A stretch of 64,000 nt of DNA. It comes from Gymnogyps californianus. Its lineage: Eukaryota > Chordata > Aves > Accipitriformes > Cathartidae. The notes below the pieces were generated by a model. It ran no database searches, had not been told where the DNA came from, and worked only from the letters and a program-made list of their open reading frames with translations. Every line of letters starts with the position of its first letter. Position 1 is the first letter of the stretch. Location: assembly GCF_018139145.2 (NCBI RefSeq), contig NC_059477.1, positions 43,647,502-43,711,501 on the forward strand, written 5' to 3'. Shown here piece after piece: positions 25,901 to 39,926 of this stretch. A program made the position numbers and the translations under genes.

Positions 25901-27480
25901 TGTTTTGCGGTCCTCAAGGCATATTTCATATATTGTTTTTAAAGCTTATTATAGACCCCAAGGAGGAAAACTTAGATCAAATACAGTTTGACAGGTAAAG
26001 GGCATTGTGAAGACTGGGTAAGCGTACCTGCTACAGGGGGAATGTGCTCACGATGTAGAAAACCCTTTCGATGCCATGCAGAAAGAGATGCCCCCCGTGC
26101 ACATTTTTCCACGCACCCCTTACTACTGATCAGGCAAATCATCATTTTATTGATGTGAAGTGTAAGCACTACCTTACTCTTTTTGTGCTTTCTTCCTCAC
26201 TGTCACCTTGGTACTGCGCAGATCAGCTGCAGAAACTGCAAACCAAGGAAGAGGGAAAAACCAGCACCCCAGAAAAACCATCCTCTTCATATTTGAAATC
26301 ATGCGCTTAAAAACAAATCCTTTTGTATAAAAATCCATGCACCTCATAGCAACTACAGGAAGGCCTACAAACACGTGGACATTTTAAAAAGTCCTTCTGC
26401 TTGTTCATCAATCCATCCAAGATGAAAAGCTTACATTTTCATGAACGGCAGGCATTTTTATGCATGTAACTTCAGAATATCTTAATGGTAAAGGACTCCT
26501 CATACACCTCCTCCTGGAAACCATATCTCTAACATGTCTAGATGCAGGTACCCAGAGTCTCTACTCACTTTTGAAAAAAATGGTCTCGGTCAACTTGTTT
26601 TAAAAGTTGCATTTTGATATATATAATGGGTTTTGTACTTAACATAATCTCAAGAAACAGTACTATGTTATTCTCTTCAAGACAATGCCTGTTAGGCTCA
26701 GAAGGGTTCCTGCAGTAATAGTCACAGAAAGAAAAATGCTGTACAATAGTATGTTATGGACTTCTCTTTTTAGATACATGAGATTATAAAGTACATAAAC
26801 CTATTGCTGTAATAATTTCGACTTCTACAATTCCATCTAAAAATCTCAAAACTTTCTGCTCAATCTTTGCAATGCTCATGTTTATGTTCCATTTTTTCCC
26901 ACATATTTGACGACAACTGTTTTTTAACAGCAGAATGGCCAGACTCCCTTACTGAGATACTACACAAGAAATTTATTATAGGAGAAGCGGGTGAAAACAG
27001 TACTGAAAATAACTTGCTATTCCTTCAGTGTCCGTCGGCCGGGCATGCGACATCAGCCTCCGCAGGCACGGGCACCCACGCTTCAGCTACCAGCTGAGCC
27101 CCCATCACTTACGCCGTGCCTCTGACTCTCAGCAAGGACACGGCCACGTTCTCACCACGGTGCCACAGCCACCAAGGTCTCCTTGCACGCCCTGCAGCAC
27201 TATCATCAGGAAAATCTGTTGCAAGGAGGATCTGACAACGACTGACAGCAGATTTACTGTAAATCCCACAGATTTAGTACTAGAGGCCTTCAGAAGACTG
27301 TGTGGAAAAAGCAGCGAAGACTGGGCATAACCTAATACACAGACGAAGAGGAGCAATGGGGGTGGCTATCTTTAACTATATAATGGGTTTTGATCAAGAG
27401 CCCGCCGATGAAGAACTTCAAGTAGAATACGCAGTTTTTCAAACCTGGAGAATTGCACCTTGTCTTTGTCCTGGAGGAAA

Positions 27481-27560
27481 CCTATCCATCTTTTAATTAC
27501 AGCTTTCCGAGTCAACAAAGCCTATCCATCTTTTAATTACAGCTTTGTAAGTCAACGTGC
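27481..27560. repeat. 40-bp tandem duplication
   Basis: Copies 27481-27520 and 27521-27560 share their first 26 bases (beginning CCTATCCATCTTTTAATTAC) and then differ at a few positions. The second copy creates a GTAAGT word just after a TTACAG word. I do not read this as a real exon. Confidence 0.9.
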
Positions 27561-28792
27561 CCTTCCCACTCCAGCTCTTATTTTCCAAATGCTTCCCAAA
27601 CTGTGGGATGACTCCCTCGTTATAGCTCCTTTATCCCAAAACACGGAGACACTGCTTAAATCAGCACCAGTCCTGTTCCTGAGTTCTTCTGATGGAAGCA
27701 GATCAGCCTCATACGCTCTGTATCACATCAGTTCATATAAGTGACAGAAGGAAAGACATTTAATTTACCCCGCTCAAACAAGGACCACTTCTTCAGACCT
27801 TCTCAAACAACGAGGAGTAACCCAGACCTTGCTGGCAGTTGCGCGGAGCTGACAGGTTGAGACACATTGCGGTCGGGTGTTCATCACGCACTGAGCACAC
27901 ACGTGGCATTATTCAAATACCTCACCATGAACCAAAAGAAACAGAGAAAAAAGGTTGTTAGGTGAAGGAGGAGCTGAAGGCAGACCAGTCGCATCCTCCA
28001 CGTTAATTATGTTGATTCTTCTGAACCGCCACATGAAAACTAAAACGTTAAAAATAGGAAACAGGAATAGGGAATACATAATTACACAGCAATACCCAGG
28101 AAGATAACAAATGCAGTATCACCACTCAGCACATCAGGTTTCCGCTCAAGCCCAAGCCTTAGTGGTTCTTACACTGACGACCTCTGGCTTAGCAGAAACA
28201 GGACAGACAGCAGATCTTCCTGAGATGTCTGACAAAGGCACTCAATGCGAAAACACCCCAATTTCCTCGGTTCCAAATACTTAGGACACAAGGTAATTAA
28301 ATGGACAATTCTCCTGTGGGTTCGTTAGCACGAGCCATGCAATCTTCATGAGGTTAAAGTAAACCGCGATATGTTTAATTCACTGGAACCTGGGGCTCAA
28401 ACACTGCCACGTCTCTGCTTTCAGAAGTTTGCAGAACTTCAGGTCTCTCGGCCATTGCGGGCGTGTATTTGCTTCGCTATTACCGACAGCTTCGTTATGG
28501 GCAGCCAGGCAGCCTTGCTGGAAACAGCTCCCCGAGCAGAAGAGGGATGATCTAGCTGGTGCGGCAGAGGACGGAGCACCAGTTCAGCGGACAAACACCC
28601 CCCCGAGGCAGAAAGGCTCCCCTCCCTCTCCTGCCTGCAGCTCCTGCCTGCCAGGTCCCCGACGCACCGCAGCCCGGCACGTCCCCAGCCTGCTCCCTGG
28701 GCTTGGGCACGGTGGTTGCTCTTGCATCGAACTGAACACCTCTAGGTGAAATCACTGAGGTCGGTTTGGGTAGGTTTGTTCTCTGTGGATTT

Positions 28793-28822
28793 TTTGGTTT
28801 GGTTTGGTTTGGTTTGGTTTTG
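28793..28822. repeat. GGTTT pentanucleotide microsatellite
   Basis: Five uninterrupted GGTTT units on the plus strand continue into TGTTTT. Confidence 0.85.
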
Positions 28823-31800
28823 TTTTAAAGTGAGTCTCCCTTAATATTTTGAGTTCACTTGTGCCCAAATCCAGAAGCATTCAGAGTTCAGCTCAAACAC
28901 AAAGCAAAACCAGCTGGGTTTCATAAAGATTTCCTGCTGATGCTTCTGTTGACGAGGATTTTTTCCTTCTTCAGCCTTCTTTTCCCTACAAAGTTGGTAC
29001 TTTGCACTGCTTTAACCCAGGCAAATGTAAAGGCTTTTTTAGAGATATTTGATGGATTTTATCTTTTTTCCCCCCACACTGCTGTCTGGTAGGAATATAT
29101 AATCTTTCCTTCAGAAAGCATGCACATCTACAGGCAATACAGAGAAATGCCAAATGGTAAACTTAAATACAGATATACTCTCCCAAAACCTAAAATTAAG
29201 CTATTGTTATTACACCGTTCAAGGAATCGAATGACTACTAACCATAATTTAGCTAAGATCAAGTGTAAAATCTGTTTAATAATATCCGATACATCCTCTA
29301 TCCAGGAGATTATATCCTGCATTTGCAGGGCATTGACTCAATAATCTAATAGGTCTTTTCCATCTCTGACTTCTATTAGCCTATGAATTATAACAAAAGG
29401 ACCATTAGGCAAACCATAATTGTGGAAACAGCCTTTGACACATGAGACTAACTACTGCCATGGTACAGAAAAAACCCTAAAATTAAAACATGGACAGACA
29501 ATTGAAAGTAAAGCTTTCCCTTTATCCAAGTGTTAACTCGCTTGATTAAAATCAGGAAAAAACCTCGGTAAGTCACAGAGAAGGCACTTTTTCTCCCCAT
29601 CTTGTTAGGTAAAACCGCCTTGTTTTGACAGCACAGCAAATGCTGTTTTGTCACTGAAGGAGGGACTGGGACTGGAGGGTTACGTGGGATATTTTCCTTA
29701 ACTGCTGCATCTACCCGACCAAACTTGCCCTATAGTCCGGACCAACGCTGGCAGGCTGCCCCGGTTCCGCTGCGGAAAGTCGCATGCCTTGGCTTTCAGC
29801 GAGCTTTGTCTGGGGAAGGAAAAAAAAAAGGCAAACCAAAAAACCCAAGAAAGGCACAAAGCACACAGCCAAGGTTCACTGTCTGGGAAGAGCTGGAAAA
29901 TGCAGCCATCCTCTTAACAGCTCTGTCTATCACACATTCCTGCAAAGGAGGTCATCAGCTTTGCAAACACCTTAGAGAAAAAGATGAGTTAACAAATGAA
30001 GTCACACTTTTTAATACATTTACAGGGAATGTAAACTTCACAAGAGCCCAGCAGTGGAGACGCCTGCAAAGAGGATCAGCAAAAAAATCAGATTTCGGCT
30101 CCCTTCTGCAAGGGCTCCTTTAGATTTCCAAATTTACCCGGCTCGCTGTATTAGCAGTGGCCAGGTACTGCTCGCCCCTGATGTCGCAGGAGCTGCCAAA
30201 GGCCAGGCGAGACAGAAGGGCTGCCGACACGGACGCGTTACTTCGCCCGAGCATCTGCCCTCCCCTGACAGCACGTACGATCCCAGGCGCTGCACCTCGG
30301 CCGCCGCCAGCACGGTCCTCCCGCACGGGGATCGCAGGGCCGCTGTGCCCAGTTAAAACTGACCAAAGAGCCGGGATCCGCGCCGGGTGTGTGAATAGCT
30401 GAGTTAATTCCAGAGCTATTCACCGAGCATGAAGGTAACCACGGGTCTGAGCTCCTGTGCCAAGGCCTCGATGCCCTCGCTGCGCGGACGCTGTGCTTTT
30501 GGCAGGCGCGCAGACCTCCAAGCGTGTAGAGATTTAATATCGCAGGTAAGGGAGCGAACGCGCCATGAAGGCACGTCTCCTTGGCCCCAGCCTCGCGCAG
30601 TCCGGCGCTGCAGGGATGTCACCCTTCCATTCAGAGAAAGGGTTAGAGGAACGCATCGGCACTTGGTATTAGCAAAGCACCACCGACACTGGAAGTGAAC
30701 CATTATTAACGCACTTCTGACAAAAATCGCAGCTTTCAGTTTTCCGTAAAATTTCCCACGCTTAATTAATAAGTACTTTTTACATGAACAACTGTTCCTT
30801 TTTTCCCATTACCTTCTAATACGACTGTTTATGCAGAACACATCATTAAAGACAGTTCTGCAGTATCATCTGTTTACGCTGCTATTGGCAAATACTGCAA
30901 AGAAAAAGCACTGGCTAGTATCTTACCTTTCTAGATGCTACCGCTTCCAAGATGCCTAGCTGGAGGAACTGCAAACTGGAGCCAAGCCCATGCGCCCATT
31001 TGTTGTGCAAGCCTCCTCGCACAGCTGTGCCACTGCACCATGGAGCAGACTTGCAACACATCTGCTCACCCGGTCCCAGCCCTCTGCTGCGGAGAAGCTG
31101 CCAATTGTGCCTCGCTGTGCCAAACCGTGTGGCAGAGAGGTTTTATTATTATTTATGGAACAGAGGGATATCCAGTAGGGATTAGGAGGACTCTCAAGAT
31201 CACTTCTGTTTGTGGCTCGAGCAGGATTTGAAAACAGGTCTTTTCAAATGGCAGCGAGTAAAATTATACATTTCTGCAACAACATGCTTAGAGCTATATT
31301 AACACTTTCATTTAAAAATCAGTTTTCCAAGGGGTTTATGATTTGGCAGTAAATATTCTCCATGAGCTAACAGCGGCCACACCTGAATTATTCTTCTCAT
31401 TAAAATCAGATCCTGAGAAATATCCACGCAAAGAGCCCGTTGACTGAACAGAACCCATGAAAAAGCATACGGGCAAAACCCGCTTGGGTTAAACAGGGAA
31501 GTTTTACCACTTTACGGTTATGGCATGCTCGCTTTCCTCACCTGCTGTACTTCATAGCCACCGGCTTCAGCAAACAGCCACAAGCAGTACAGGAAACAAT
31601 CCTGCACTAGCAGGAGCGACAGTATGAGCTTAACAGAAATGTTAATATTGACTCTATCACAAATACAACAGCCGCATTTAAACTGGCTACTCAGCATTTC
31701 ATTCTGCTGGACTCCTGCGTTCGGAAAGACTGGGCTGCTCCATCTCGCCTTTTCACCTCAAAGCACATTTCCGATGTGAATTTTGTCCGCACGTCCCATG

Positions 31801-34800
31801 ACAAGCTCACTGGGCTCTGTTACATTTCCTTCCAGCTCCAACTTATCGTCTCTAAAGTTGCTTCCTTCTCACTCATATCCGTGGTCTGCATTATTTCTGC
31901 ACTAGACAGCAAAGTAACAGTTAACCTGGAAAATAAAGTCATCCTGAGCCTGGCCCTAATTCCTAGACCCGGCTTGTCTCAGGGAGTCAGAGCAGGTTGC
32001 ATTCACATATCAGTTTCTGTAGGGCCCTATATATATTGGTAATCTCTAACTATCCCGATTGTTTGGAAAGAAACACATTAACTTCATCTGAAAACACGAC
32101 ACACTTGCTGTTTGCCTTCCGGATCGTCGGTGCAGATGCTCCAGCCCCCTGAGCGTAACACCGACGGCTGTAACAGCTTCCCGGGAAGCCTCGCCCAGAG
32201 CCAGCACTGCCGTGGTGCTCTGCTCCGGCTCCTTCAGCTGGCTTCCAGCCGTGCCAAAGTGCTGACAGCCTGGCCCCTTTTGATTCATCTTTCAAGCAAG
32301 ATTTTGCGAGGCGCTGCATTAGAAGTTCAAATGTGTTGCTGTCTTCTGCCTTCCCGTGCACCGATTTGTAATTCAGTCTAAAACAGTGGATTTGATGGCA
32401 TGGTTTCTTCTGCATTAAAAGAACCAACCACTCCTGTTTTATTTTCACGTCTGTCTGAATAAAGAACACCGCAGTAGTAATCCCAATTAAATATTTGCTT
32501 AACTTGTAAAGGAATTGTGGATGTACAAATAAAAACAACACAGGATTTCTTTCTGACATTGCACTCCAGTGCAGAAACATCTGTAAATGCTCTCAGGGCT
32601 GTGCATCCTCTGATCACTACAGAAAATAAACCTGCTCGAAGGTTCCATGGCACAGGTATTTCTAGGATTTCAGCTATAAAATAACAGTTTCTATCTAGCC
32701 CCTTGTTTACTGAACCTGCAACTTTCTTTCCTGAGATTTTAACAAAGGCAGAGATGGCAGATGTTGGTAGTTAATTTTAGCTAACCATCTCGCTCTGTTT
32801 TCACTAATATCAATAACTTTTTCCAAATAACTTTGTGCCATTATTTCATATTTGTTTTGCAAATCTGCTAAAAACACAACTCTAAAACAAATGTATTGGA
32901 GGAAATATGTATTTCTCAGTCATAGCCATATTGCTCACTTACAAATGATTACGGAAGTAATGTGAACACACGAAATGTATTTGTTTTTGTTAGAAAATGA
33001 AGTAAAAATTTTACAGTTCTTTAAGTTCTATAAGCTCCATCTTCAGGAATTAGCACAAAGATTCATTTTTACAGAGGTTTTTCAGGAGAAAAGACATCAG
33101 TATATGACTTGAAATTAATTTGTAATAGGCGCAACTGTGTTTTATTGTCCTTGCTTATGCTCTCAGTTACACAGTAGATTATTCTTGCTATAAATATCAT
33201 AAATACGTGATTTGGGGTTTCTCTTCTTTGGGACCCTCTAGCATTTACAGTAGACACATATGCAGTGGTATGATGCTACGCTGACAAGTCCTTAGTTTCA
33301 GCAGTTTATTAATGCCAGTATACTCGTGTGCCTAAGGTTTGTAAAATCAGACTCCTGTTGTAAAGCAAAATTCATAGCCAGATCCTGGGAGTCTTGTGAC
33401 TACTCAAGAACCATACCCATGTTATTTGGATGTATCATCCAGGGAAACACCCAATTTTACAGTAAAAGAGAAAAAAGCATACTATAGCCTCTAGTCACTT
33501 AGCTTCTCAAAATGCTTAATTGCAGCTGTAGGGAAATGTTGTGTTTTGAAAATACGGTAGTCCTGAACCTTCCCTGAGCAACCTCAGTTACAAAACCACA
33601 CAAAAAGCACTGTTTGCAGGAGCAGCGAGTTCTGTTTCCGTGGACTCAGCAGACTCCTGCTTTTACACTTCTATGTTTGCAATCTCTTGTAACAGGAGAG
33701 TAAAATTGCCAAAACTGAGGATCCTAAACTACTTAAATGGCTCTGGAACAAAATTACCCGACAACTTCACGATGGTGTGGCTGCTTACATAAAGGACTTT
33801 TAGAACTGGAGAGAGATACTAAAAAAAAACAAACAAAGAAAAATCAGAGTTTGTGAGGATACTTGCTAAGCCGTGCTTTCCAAAGCGATCCCCTGATGCC
33901 AGGGGAGAGCCTTCCACAGGCTGGGAGGACGGAGGCAGCCCCGTTTCACTGCAGGCTGCTGGTGGATGCCCCAGCCCCAGCCCCAGCCCGGGCCCCCCAA
34001 GCTGAGCATCTCACAGTCAGGCTGCATCCCGCTCCGGGGAGAGGGCAGGGAGCAGGGAGCACCCACCCCAGCAGCCTCGGGAAGCAAAGCAAGCTTGACA
34101 TCGCTGCCAGGGAGAGCTGCTCTCCTGCCCTCCCGCCTGGAGGTAAGGAGCTGCCGTGGCAGCTGACAAGGAGTAAGAGTAGGTAAAAACAGGAGAAACA
34201 TCTGGGACAAAAAAATGTCAACCCATACAAACTCGGGCACAGTCTTAAAGAGAATAACATTTAGAAGCAACCCTACAGAACTAGCCACGCCAGTGTTAAA
34301 AAAGAGCGATCCCTGTATGTTAGGGGTACCAGGCCAGCCGCAGAACCTTCCGACAGAGCTCTGCAGAGAAGCGATTCCACGTGCCGCCGAGAGAAGCGCG
34401 GCACCCTGCCCCTGTGCAGCAAGGGGGTTCGCAGGTTGCACCTTTTCTTTCAAAATGCTCCTGCCGACAGTGTCCCAGGAGCGCGTTTCAGTAGCCAAAC
34501 AGGCACAGGTACGACTGCTGTAAAGCTGCGGCGTACCCGCTGCCGCAGGCAGAGCAGACCTCGCCGCGGCCGTGGTCCTTCTGCCAGCCCCCGAGCGGGC
34601 TCCGGCTGCGGCTCCCTCCTCACCCCGTGCGGGGGGACCCGCTGGGACACCGCGTCCCTGCCTGCCACCTCGGCCACGTTTCGTCCATCAAACGTCGCGG
34701 CCGTTCTCTGCCTTCCAAGCCCGGACTGAGTACAGCCGAGTGGAAATTAAGATACTGCTTTTGATTGGAAAGGCAGAGCCCTTCTGTTTCAGCGGTGGTT

Positions 34801-37738
34801 CCGCTCCCCACGCCGTGACCTGAGCCCATCCCTGGCTCACGGTGACGTTCCCTCCCCGGAGTCAGAACATTTCCAGAGGGGCTGACGGCATCCGCTCGCT
34901 CCTCCCGCAGCAGAGCCCCTCGTTGTTGGCCTTTTAAGTTTTGCTCGAGAGCTTGTCGCTTCGCTTTATTTCTTTATGAAGGAGCTGGAGGGTTCCTTGT
35001 TTTAAGGCACGTACCTTAACTATTTAAGAGAGATGTGCCACCAACGCAGGCCTAGCCTTTTCCTCGCCGTATAGCGCAGCGTGCACCAGAGACCTCTCGC
35101 CCTGGGGTCAAATACACGCAATTACCAGATGGCCAGTCGGGCAGCTGTTTCAGGAACCAAATGGAGGCACTTTCTCAGCATTTAAGAATTACAAACCCTT
35201 ACATCCCAACCACTTTTACAAGTTTTGTTGGAGAATGGGAACACACGGAAAAGACTTTTTGCCGTTTATTTTACCACCAGATTACAGCTATGTTTTATGG
35301 TCTGCAATTCTGACCGGGTTGTTGTCGTATACTGTGTAATTTGCACGGAACATTAAAATGATAGAACAATTGAAATTTTGGATTGATGTCTTTTTGTAGA
35401 AAACCAAGTTAGTCAAGAAAAATTAGCTAAGTAATGCTATTTAGTATTTATTAACACGTGTGAGCCCCTATGCCTTTAATAAGATACGCAACAAGCATTA
35501 AAAGCTATTTTTGCCAGTGCTGTAGAGCAGATTTGTCCTGTTAAAGCCATTAGTTCGATCACCAAACCTGAAGCGCTGCGATTTAGAGCATTAACCCAGC
35601 ACACAGAGCAACAACCACTGCCGACAGAAAAACAACGGTCGTCACCACCACCGCTGTGAATCCGAGGAAGCAGGCTCCGGTCCCACCGCGTGTCTACATA
35701 CAGAAGTGGTCCAAGCATCGCTTCTCCTCAACAGAAACATTCATCTGCATTAAACTCGTCCTACATTCTGAAAGCCGCTCAGTCGTAAAAGAGGGAGCTG
35801 AGGAGAAAACCTTTAAGTGACCAAAACACCGGACTAGCGTTACAGAAGTTCTCTCACCTTAGTGAAGGTCCCAAATTTACTGACGAGATTTGGTTTTGTA
35901 CAGAATACTGTATATAGACGTGGATAAAAATTAGAAATTATCTGAATAGACATGAGGCCTATTCAACTGAATGTATTGTTTACATTTATCCAAAATTAGT
36001 TTTATCATCAGTCATTCAGTAGCCTGGCACGTCCTCCATCTTGCAGAAAACATTGCAATGGAAACTCCGGCAATCACAGATCACCTTGCTGAGTTAAGTA
36101 GGGCTGCCTTCCTAGTGCTGTAATAAACCTAATACATTTATATTGCATCTACATTAAGTTCTAGTTACGCAGAAATCCCTTGCCTTCAGATTTTTACAAA
36201 TCTGTATGCCAGGCGTGCTTCTTTTGAACGAGAACACAAATCACCTGTTTTGTCAAAATGAGCTCTTCTGGTCATAGTTGCACCACATTAAAATGCAATA
36301 ATCCCATTATTTACCTAGACAGATACTTGGAAATAAAATAAATTAAAAAAAGAAACCAAACCACAAAGCTTAAGTTTCTTTGCAGATCCACCCTTCTGCC
36401 TCCAGACCAACCCAGACCACGAGAGTCTGGTGAAGGCTACTATTTACTGCTGAAATAGGGGAGCAAAGACAGCAGGAAATCAGAAAAAACAGAGAAAGAG
36501 CACACCATATAGAAAATGTCAAATATGTCAAAACATTCATGAATACCAACATCTCCCTCTGCACCATAACCAGCTGTAAAGGTTACTTAGGGCTAACGTT
36601 TCAGCAAGTGCAGATTATGCAGCAGTGGGTTGACTTATACATAAAAAATCAGCTACAGGTGCATCCGAAGCGCTTTTATATATGCAGCCGGTACAGGGAT
36701 TTCTACCACTAAAGAAAAGTCAGAAGGGTAAAATCACATAAAACACAAATTTTCTAGCTTTGACTACCCTAGACATAAATTCCTCCTGGCTGCTCGCTAT
36801 ATGTATATGACATATGCAATGAGGATAATTAGGTAAAGGACTAAGAAAGCAAGTGTTGCTGATTGCATTCCAAAACTAATAAAGCTCCTACACGGGTCTC
36901 GTGCCTGCAGTAATTCATCTTCCCAGTGCTACGTTCAGGAAAGGCGGTTTCAGAATACGTCGCGACACCTTCTTGTCCCTAAGTCACCAATTGTGAATTA
37001 TATCAGAATTACTGCAGACAAGCAGTTTTATGGAACTCGAAGCATAACACATGCAAGGCATACATTACGTTACCCAGGCCCTCAGATACATGAAGCTTAA
37101 ATTAAATGTCACAAGTCGAATACGATGTACGGTATAAGCAAACATCTGACCTGAATTCACCCCCCAGTTTGTTTGTCAAGTTTGTAAACGCTAGCACGTT
37201 TTGGAAAATTACGCCTTAGCGCAATCTCCTCATCCTTCCACATCAGGAGGAGAAAGGTGTCCGGCTCTGGAGAGGAACAATGAGGCAGTCCGCAAGGTAA
37301 CTGCGTGGGCTTCGCTGGAAACAGAAATGTGACTTTTAGATAAATAAAGCAAATATAGACTCCATTCTTATGCATCGGTGCACTGAAGGAGTAACTCTGT
37401 AGAAGACGGTGCAATTGTACGAGCAAAGAAGTTAGGTTCAAATCAGCCCAGCGGCCTGATAATGAACTACAAAAAAGGAAATCCTGAGGGAACAAAACAG
37501 AATGGGTTTTGTCTGCCTTCTCACACCAGCCAAGCAGAAAAAGCAGTAACAAATTTCATCATCAGCACGGAGCTGAAATAATTAAGACAGTTACTAATCT
37601 GAAATATTGTAAGCCTACAGAAGTAAAATCCTTTAATAAATCCTCCCATTGATACTACCATTTAAAAATTATTCCTTCAGCTCCGTATTCTGCGGTGAGC
37701 TTCCACTCCAAACATTTTTCTAAATGTCTCTATACAGT

Positions 37739-37803
37739 GCTTCTTTCTTTCTTTCTTTTTCTCTCTCTCTTTCTGTCTTTCTTTCCTTCCTTCCTTCCTT
37801 CCT
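37739..37803. repeat. CTTT/CTTC pyrimidine microsatellite
   Basis: About 65 bases of only C and T apart from two G bases, with CTTT, CT and CCTT sub-repeats on the plus strand. It lies 2.1 kb beyond the NR4A2 3' end. Confidence 0.9.
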
Positions 37804-38621
37804 AGGGGTCTGCAAAGCAGGGAAACCAGCGGACTCCTCTCTCAGGGAGCACAGAGACTTCAGCAGCCCTTCCCTCCCCAGCTTGCCCTGCCCGCTGAGG
37901 GTGAACACCCTTGAGATGAGAGAGCCCCTGAGCACCTGGAAACGTTACCTCCTGGGAATCCTAACCAAACCCAGCCGGGATGCTCACGTCCAGGCGGGCA
38001 GTGTTCCTCCCAGCCTTCCGCACCGCTGCCCGGGTGCCACACCGAGCTGCGGCCGTGGCAGAATCCCATCCGGAGGGATGCGGAGCGGAGGGAAGAGCCT
38101 GGGAAACCTGGGGGAGGATGGGACCGCTTGGCAGCCGGAGGGAAGAGCCAAGCCAGGTGTAAAATGGCTGCCTCGGAAGGACAACTCCTGGCCTCCCTCA
38201 GATGCGGAGGATTAAGCGCGTTAGAAAAGTTGTTATTACGAAAGGCAGCGAGGCAAGCGTTTGGTGAGAGCAGCCTATGGCTCGGGAGAAAATGAGAGCA
38301 GGTGAAGACTTCGTCTAAGGGTTAAAGTCGCAACGACTTCAGCCCCGTGCCTGTGGCAATACCCAGCTCCGGACCTCGCTCAGCCTCAGTTAGGCAGCGC
38401 CTAACTCCCTGCCCCCGGACCCGCTCATTTGCCCCCCGCACACGCCTGCCGCAGGAGCGGTTTTTCTTTCTTCTTACCACTCTTTTTTTACGAACTCCTC
38501 GCTTAACCAAGCCGCAAAGCCTCGAACCCCGACGAACCCCACAGGGTCCCTTTCCACCCATCACCGCACCATCGAACGACAACCCGCCGCTCGGGGCTCG
38601 CCCCGCAACTTTCGCAGCAAG

Positions 38622-38721
38622 CCGGGGGTGCTGGCCCGGTGGCGACGGGCTGCGGGCGGCGGCTCTGCCGACCGGCAGAGCCGCCGCCCGCAGCCCGTCG
38701 CCACCGGGCCAGCACCCCCGG
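38622..38721. repeat. Perfect inverted repeat, 49-bp arms, 2-nt spacer
   Basis: Arms 38622-38670 and 38673-38721 are exact reverse complements separated by AC. Base-by-base comparison gives no mismatch, and pairing fails at the next outward pair (38621/38722). The arms are very GC-rich and lie in a CpG island. The element is either cruciform-capable or a fold-back assembly artefact. Confidence 0.95.
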
Positions 38722-39443
38722 GGAAATCGGTGTCGGGGGGGGGGGGCACGATGCCGCATCACCGGGATGCTCTCCGCCGGCTGCGGAGAGAGGGTGGCGT
38801 TAGCCCCGCTGAAGGGGCGGTGGGAGCGAGGGGCTGCACCCCGGGGGGGTGGGGGGGGTGGGGGGGTGTGTGTTCCCTTGTTTCCGCGGGTGAGGAACGA
38901 TCGCGGGGAGATGCGCGGTCCTTTTCCCCCGCCGAGCTGGGCGCCTCCCCCGCCCCGTCCGTGGGTCTTTCTGGGTCGGGCACCGCGGGATGCACGGCAG
39001 AGAGCAGATTAAAACTGATTTCAGGGGTGGCATCATTCCCCCCCCCCTCCCCTGGGGGGGACGACACACATTTCTTTTTTCCCTGACGCATGAGGCTGAA
39101 GTTTCCTAAATTCCCAGGCGTGCCACCCGAGTTTCGCTTCCTTCTCCCTTCCCACGCGCGACCGCGCCGGGTGCGGGGCCGGGGTACTCCGCGGAGAGCA
39201 TCCCCGTCCCACCGGCCGCCGCGCCGCGGAACCCCGCGGGGGGCTGCGGGGGCCGGGGCTGCTGGCGCGGCTCCTTCGCCTCCTCCTGCACCGCCCGGGA
39301 AAGTTTCTAAGCGCGGTCCGGACCGCAGCCGGTCCCGGCAAAGCCGGGCTCAGGGGAAACCGCCTGCCCTGCGGGAAAGCTTTCCAAGAACCCGGAGTCT
39401 CTGGAAGGCAGCGAACAGCCAGCCGAGGTGCAGGAACACCGCG

Positions 39444-39468
39444 CCCCCCCCCCCCCCCCCCCCCCCCC
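39444..39468. repeat. Poly(C)/poly(G) tract
   Basis: Twenty-five consecutive C on the plus strand, with more C-runs at about 39533-39567. The minus strand is G-quadruplex-prone. Exact lengths in an assembly of such tracts are unreliable. Confidence 0.85.
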
Positions 39469-39926
39469 AAACCAAACCAAAGCATCCCCGCTTTGCTCCG
39501 CCGCCGGGCGCAGCGCTGCCCGAGAGGGGCTCCCCCCCCCCCCCGCCCCCCGAACCCCCCCCCCCCTCCAGGACCAGGGTGAGAAAGCAGAGCCCCTAAC
39601 GAAAGGTATTCGCCTAAGCAAATGCCGGGGCGGGAAGGCGGGTGGATGCCGCGCCGCAAGAGCGGGGTGCGGGTGCTGCAGAGAGAGCCGCCGCGGGAAA
39701 AATCCGGGGAAGGACCAACCTCCGAGCCTCAGGGTTGCCTCCTCTTCCTCCCGCAGAGCCGGCCAGTCCTGCCGCACGCCTTCCTGAAAGGAAACTGCCC
39801 CATCCATTCTCCTTTGCAGTTTATTACTACATTGTCAGAGGCTATTGTCCTTTATGTGCAATGGGTGCTGGTGGTGGTGCTTCTCACTTGGACAGAAAGA
39901 AGACGAAATTCTATTCGTTTACGTGT

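Larger units (their letters stand above)
22401..37700. other. Mostly AT-rich intergenic DNA, no gene recognised
   Basis: This is the gene desert downstream of NR4A2. It contains short tandem duplications (22946-22997 and 27481-27560), an A-run at about 25347-25363 and a (GGTTT)n run at about 28793-28822. GC-richer patches lie at about 28440-28740, 30130-30660 and 33870-34860. The 210-codon minus-strand open frame in the last patch has no recognisable domain and overlaps other open frames. I treat it as chance. Confidence 0.65.
38340..39800. promoter_or_regulatory. CpG island just beyond the NR4A2 3' end
   Basis: High-GC, CpG-dense DNA about 100 bp past the NR4A2 poly(A) signal. It holds C25 at 39444-39468, further C-runs at about 39533-39567, and the 49-bp inverted repeat. 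No coding gene is recognisable. It could be the promoter of a non-coding RNA, for example one antisense to NR4A2, or an orphan regulatory island. Confidence 0.65.

Noticed and set aside
27481..27560. Small exon suggested by TTACAG followed by GTAAGT in the second repeat copy
   Set aside because: The implied exon would be four bases long, and the words arise within a tandem duplication.
29725..30123. 132-codon plus-strand open frame
   Set aside because: Lys-rich stretches come from an A-run. There is no family similarity or gene context.
33866..34498. 210-codon minus-strand open frame
   Set aside because: It overlaps several other open frames in a GC-rich patch. No recognisable family, no promoter and no splice signals could be tied to it.
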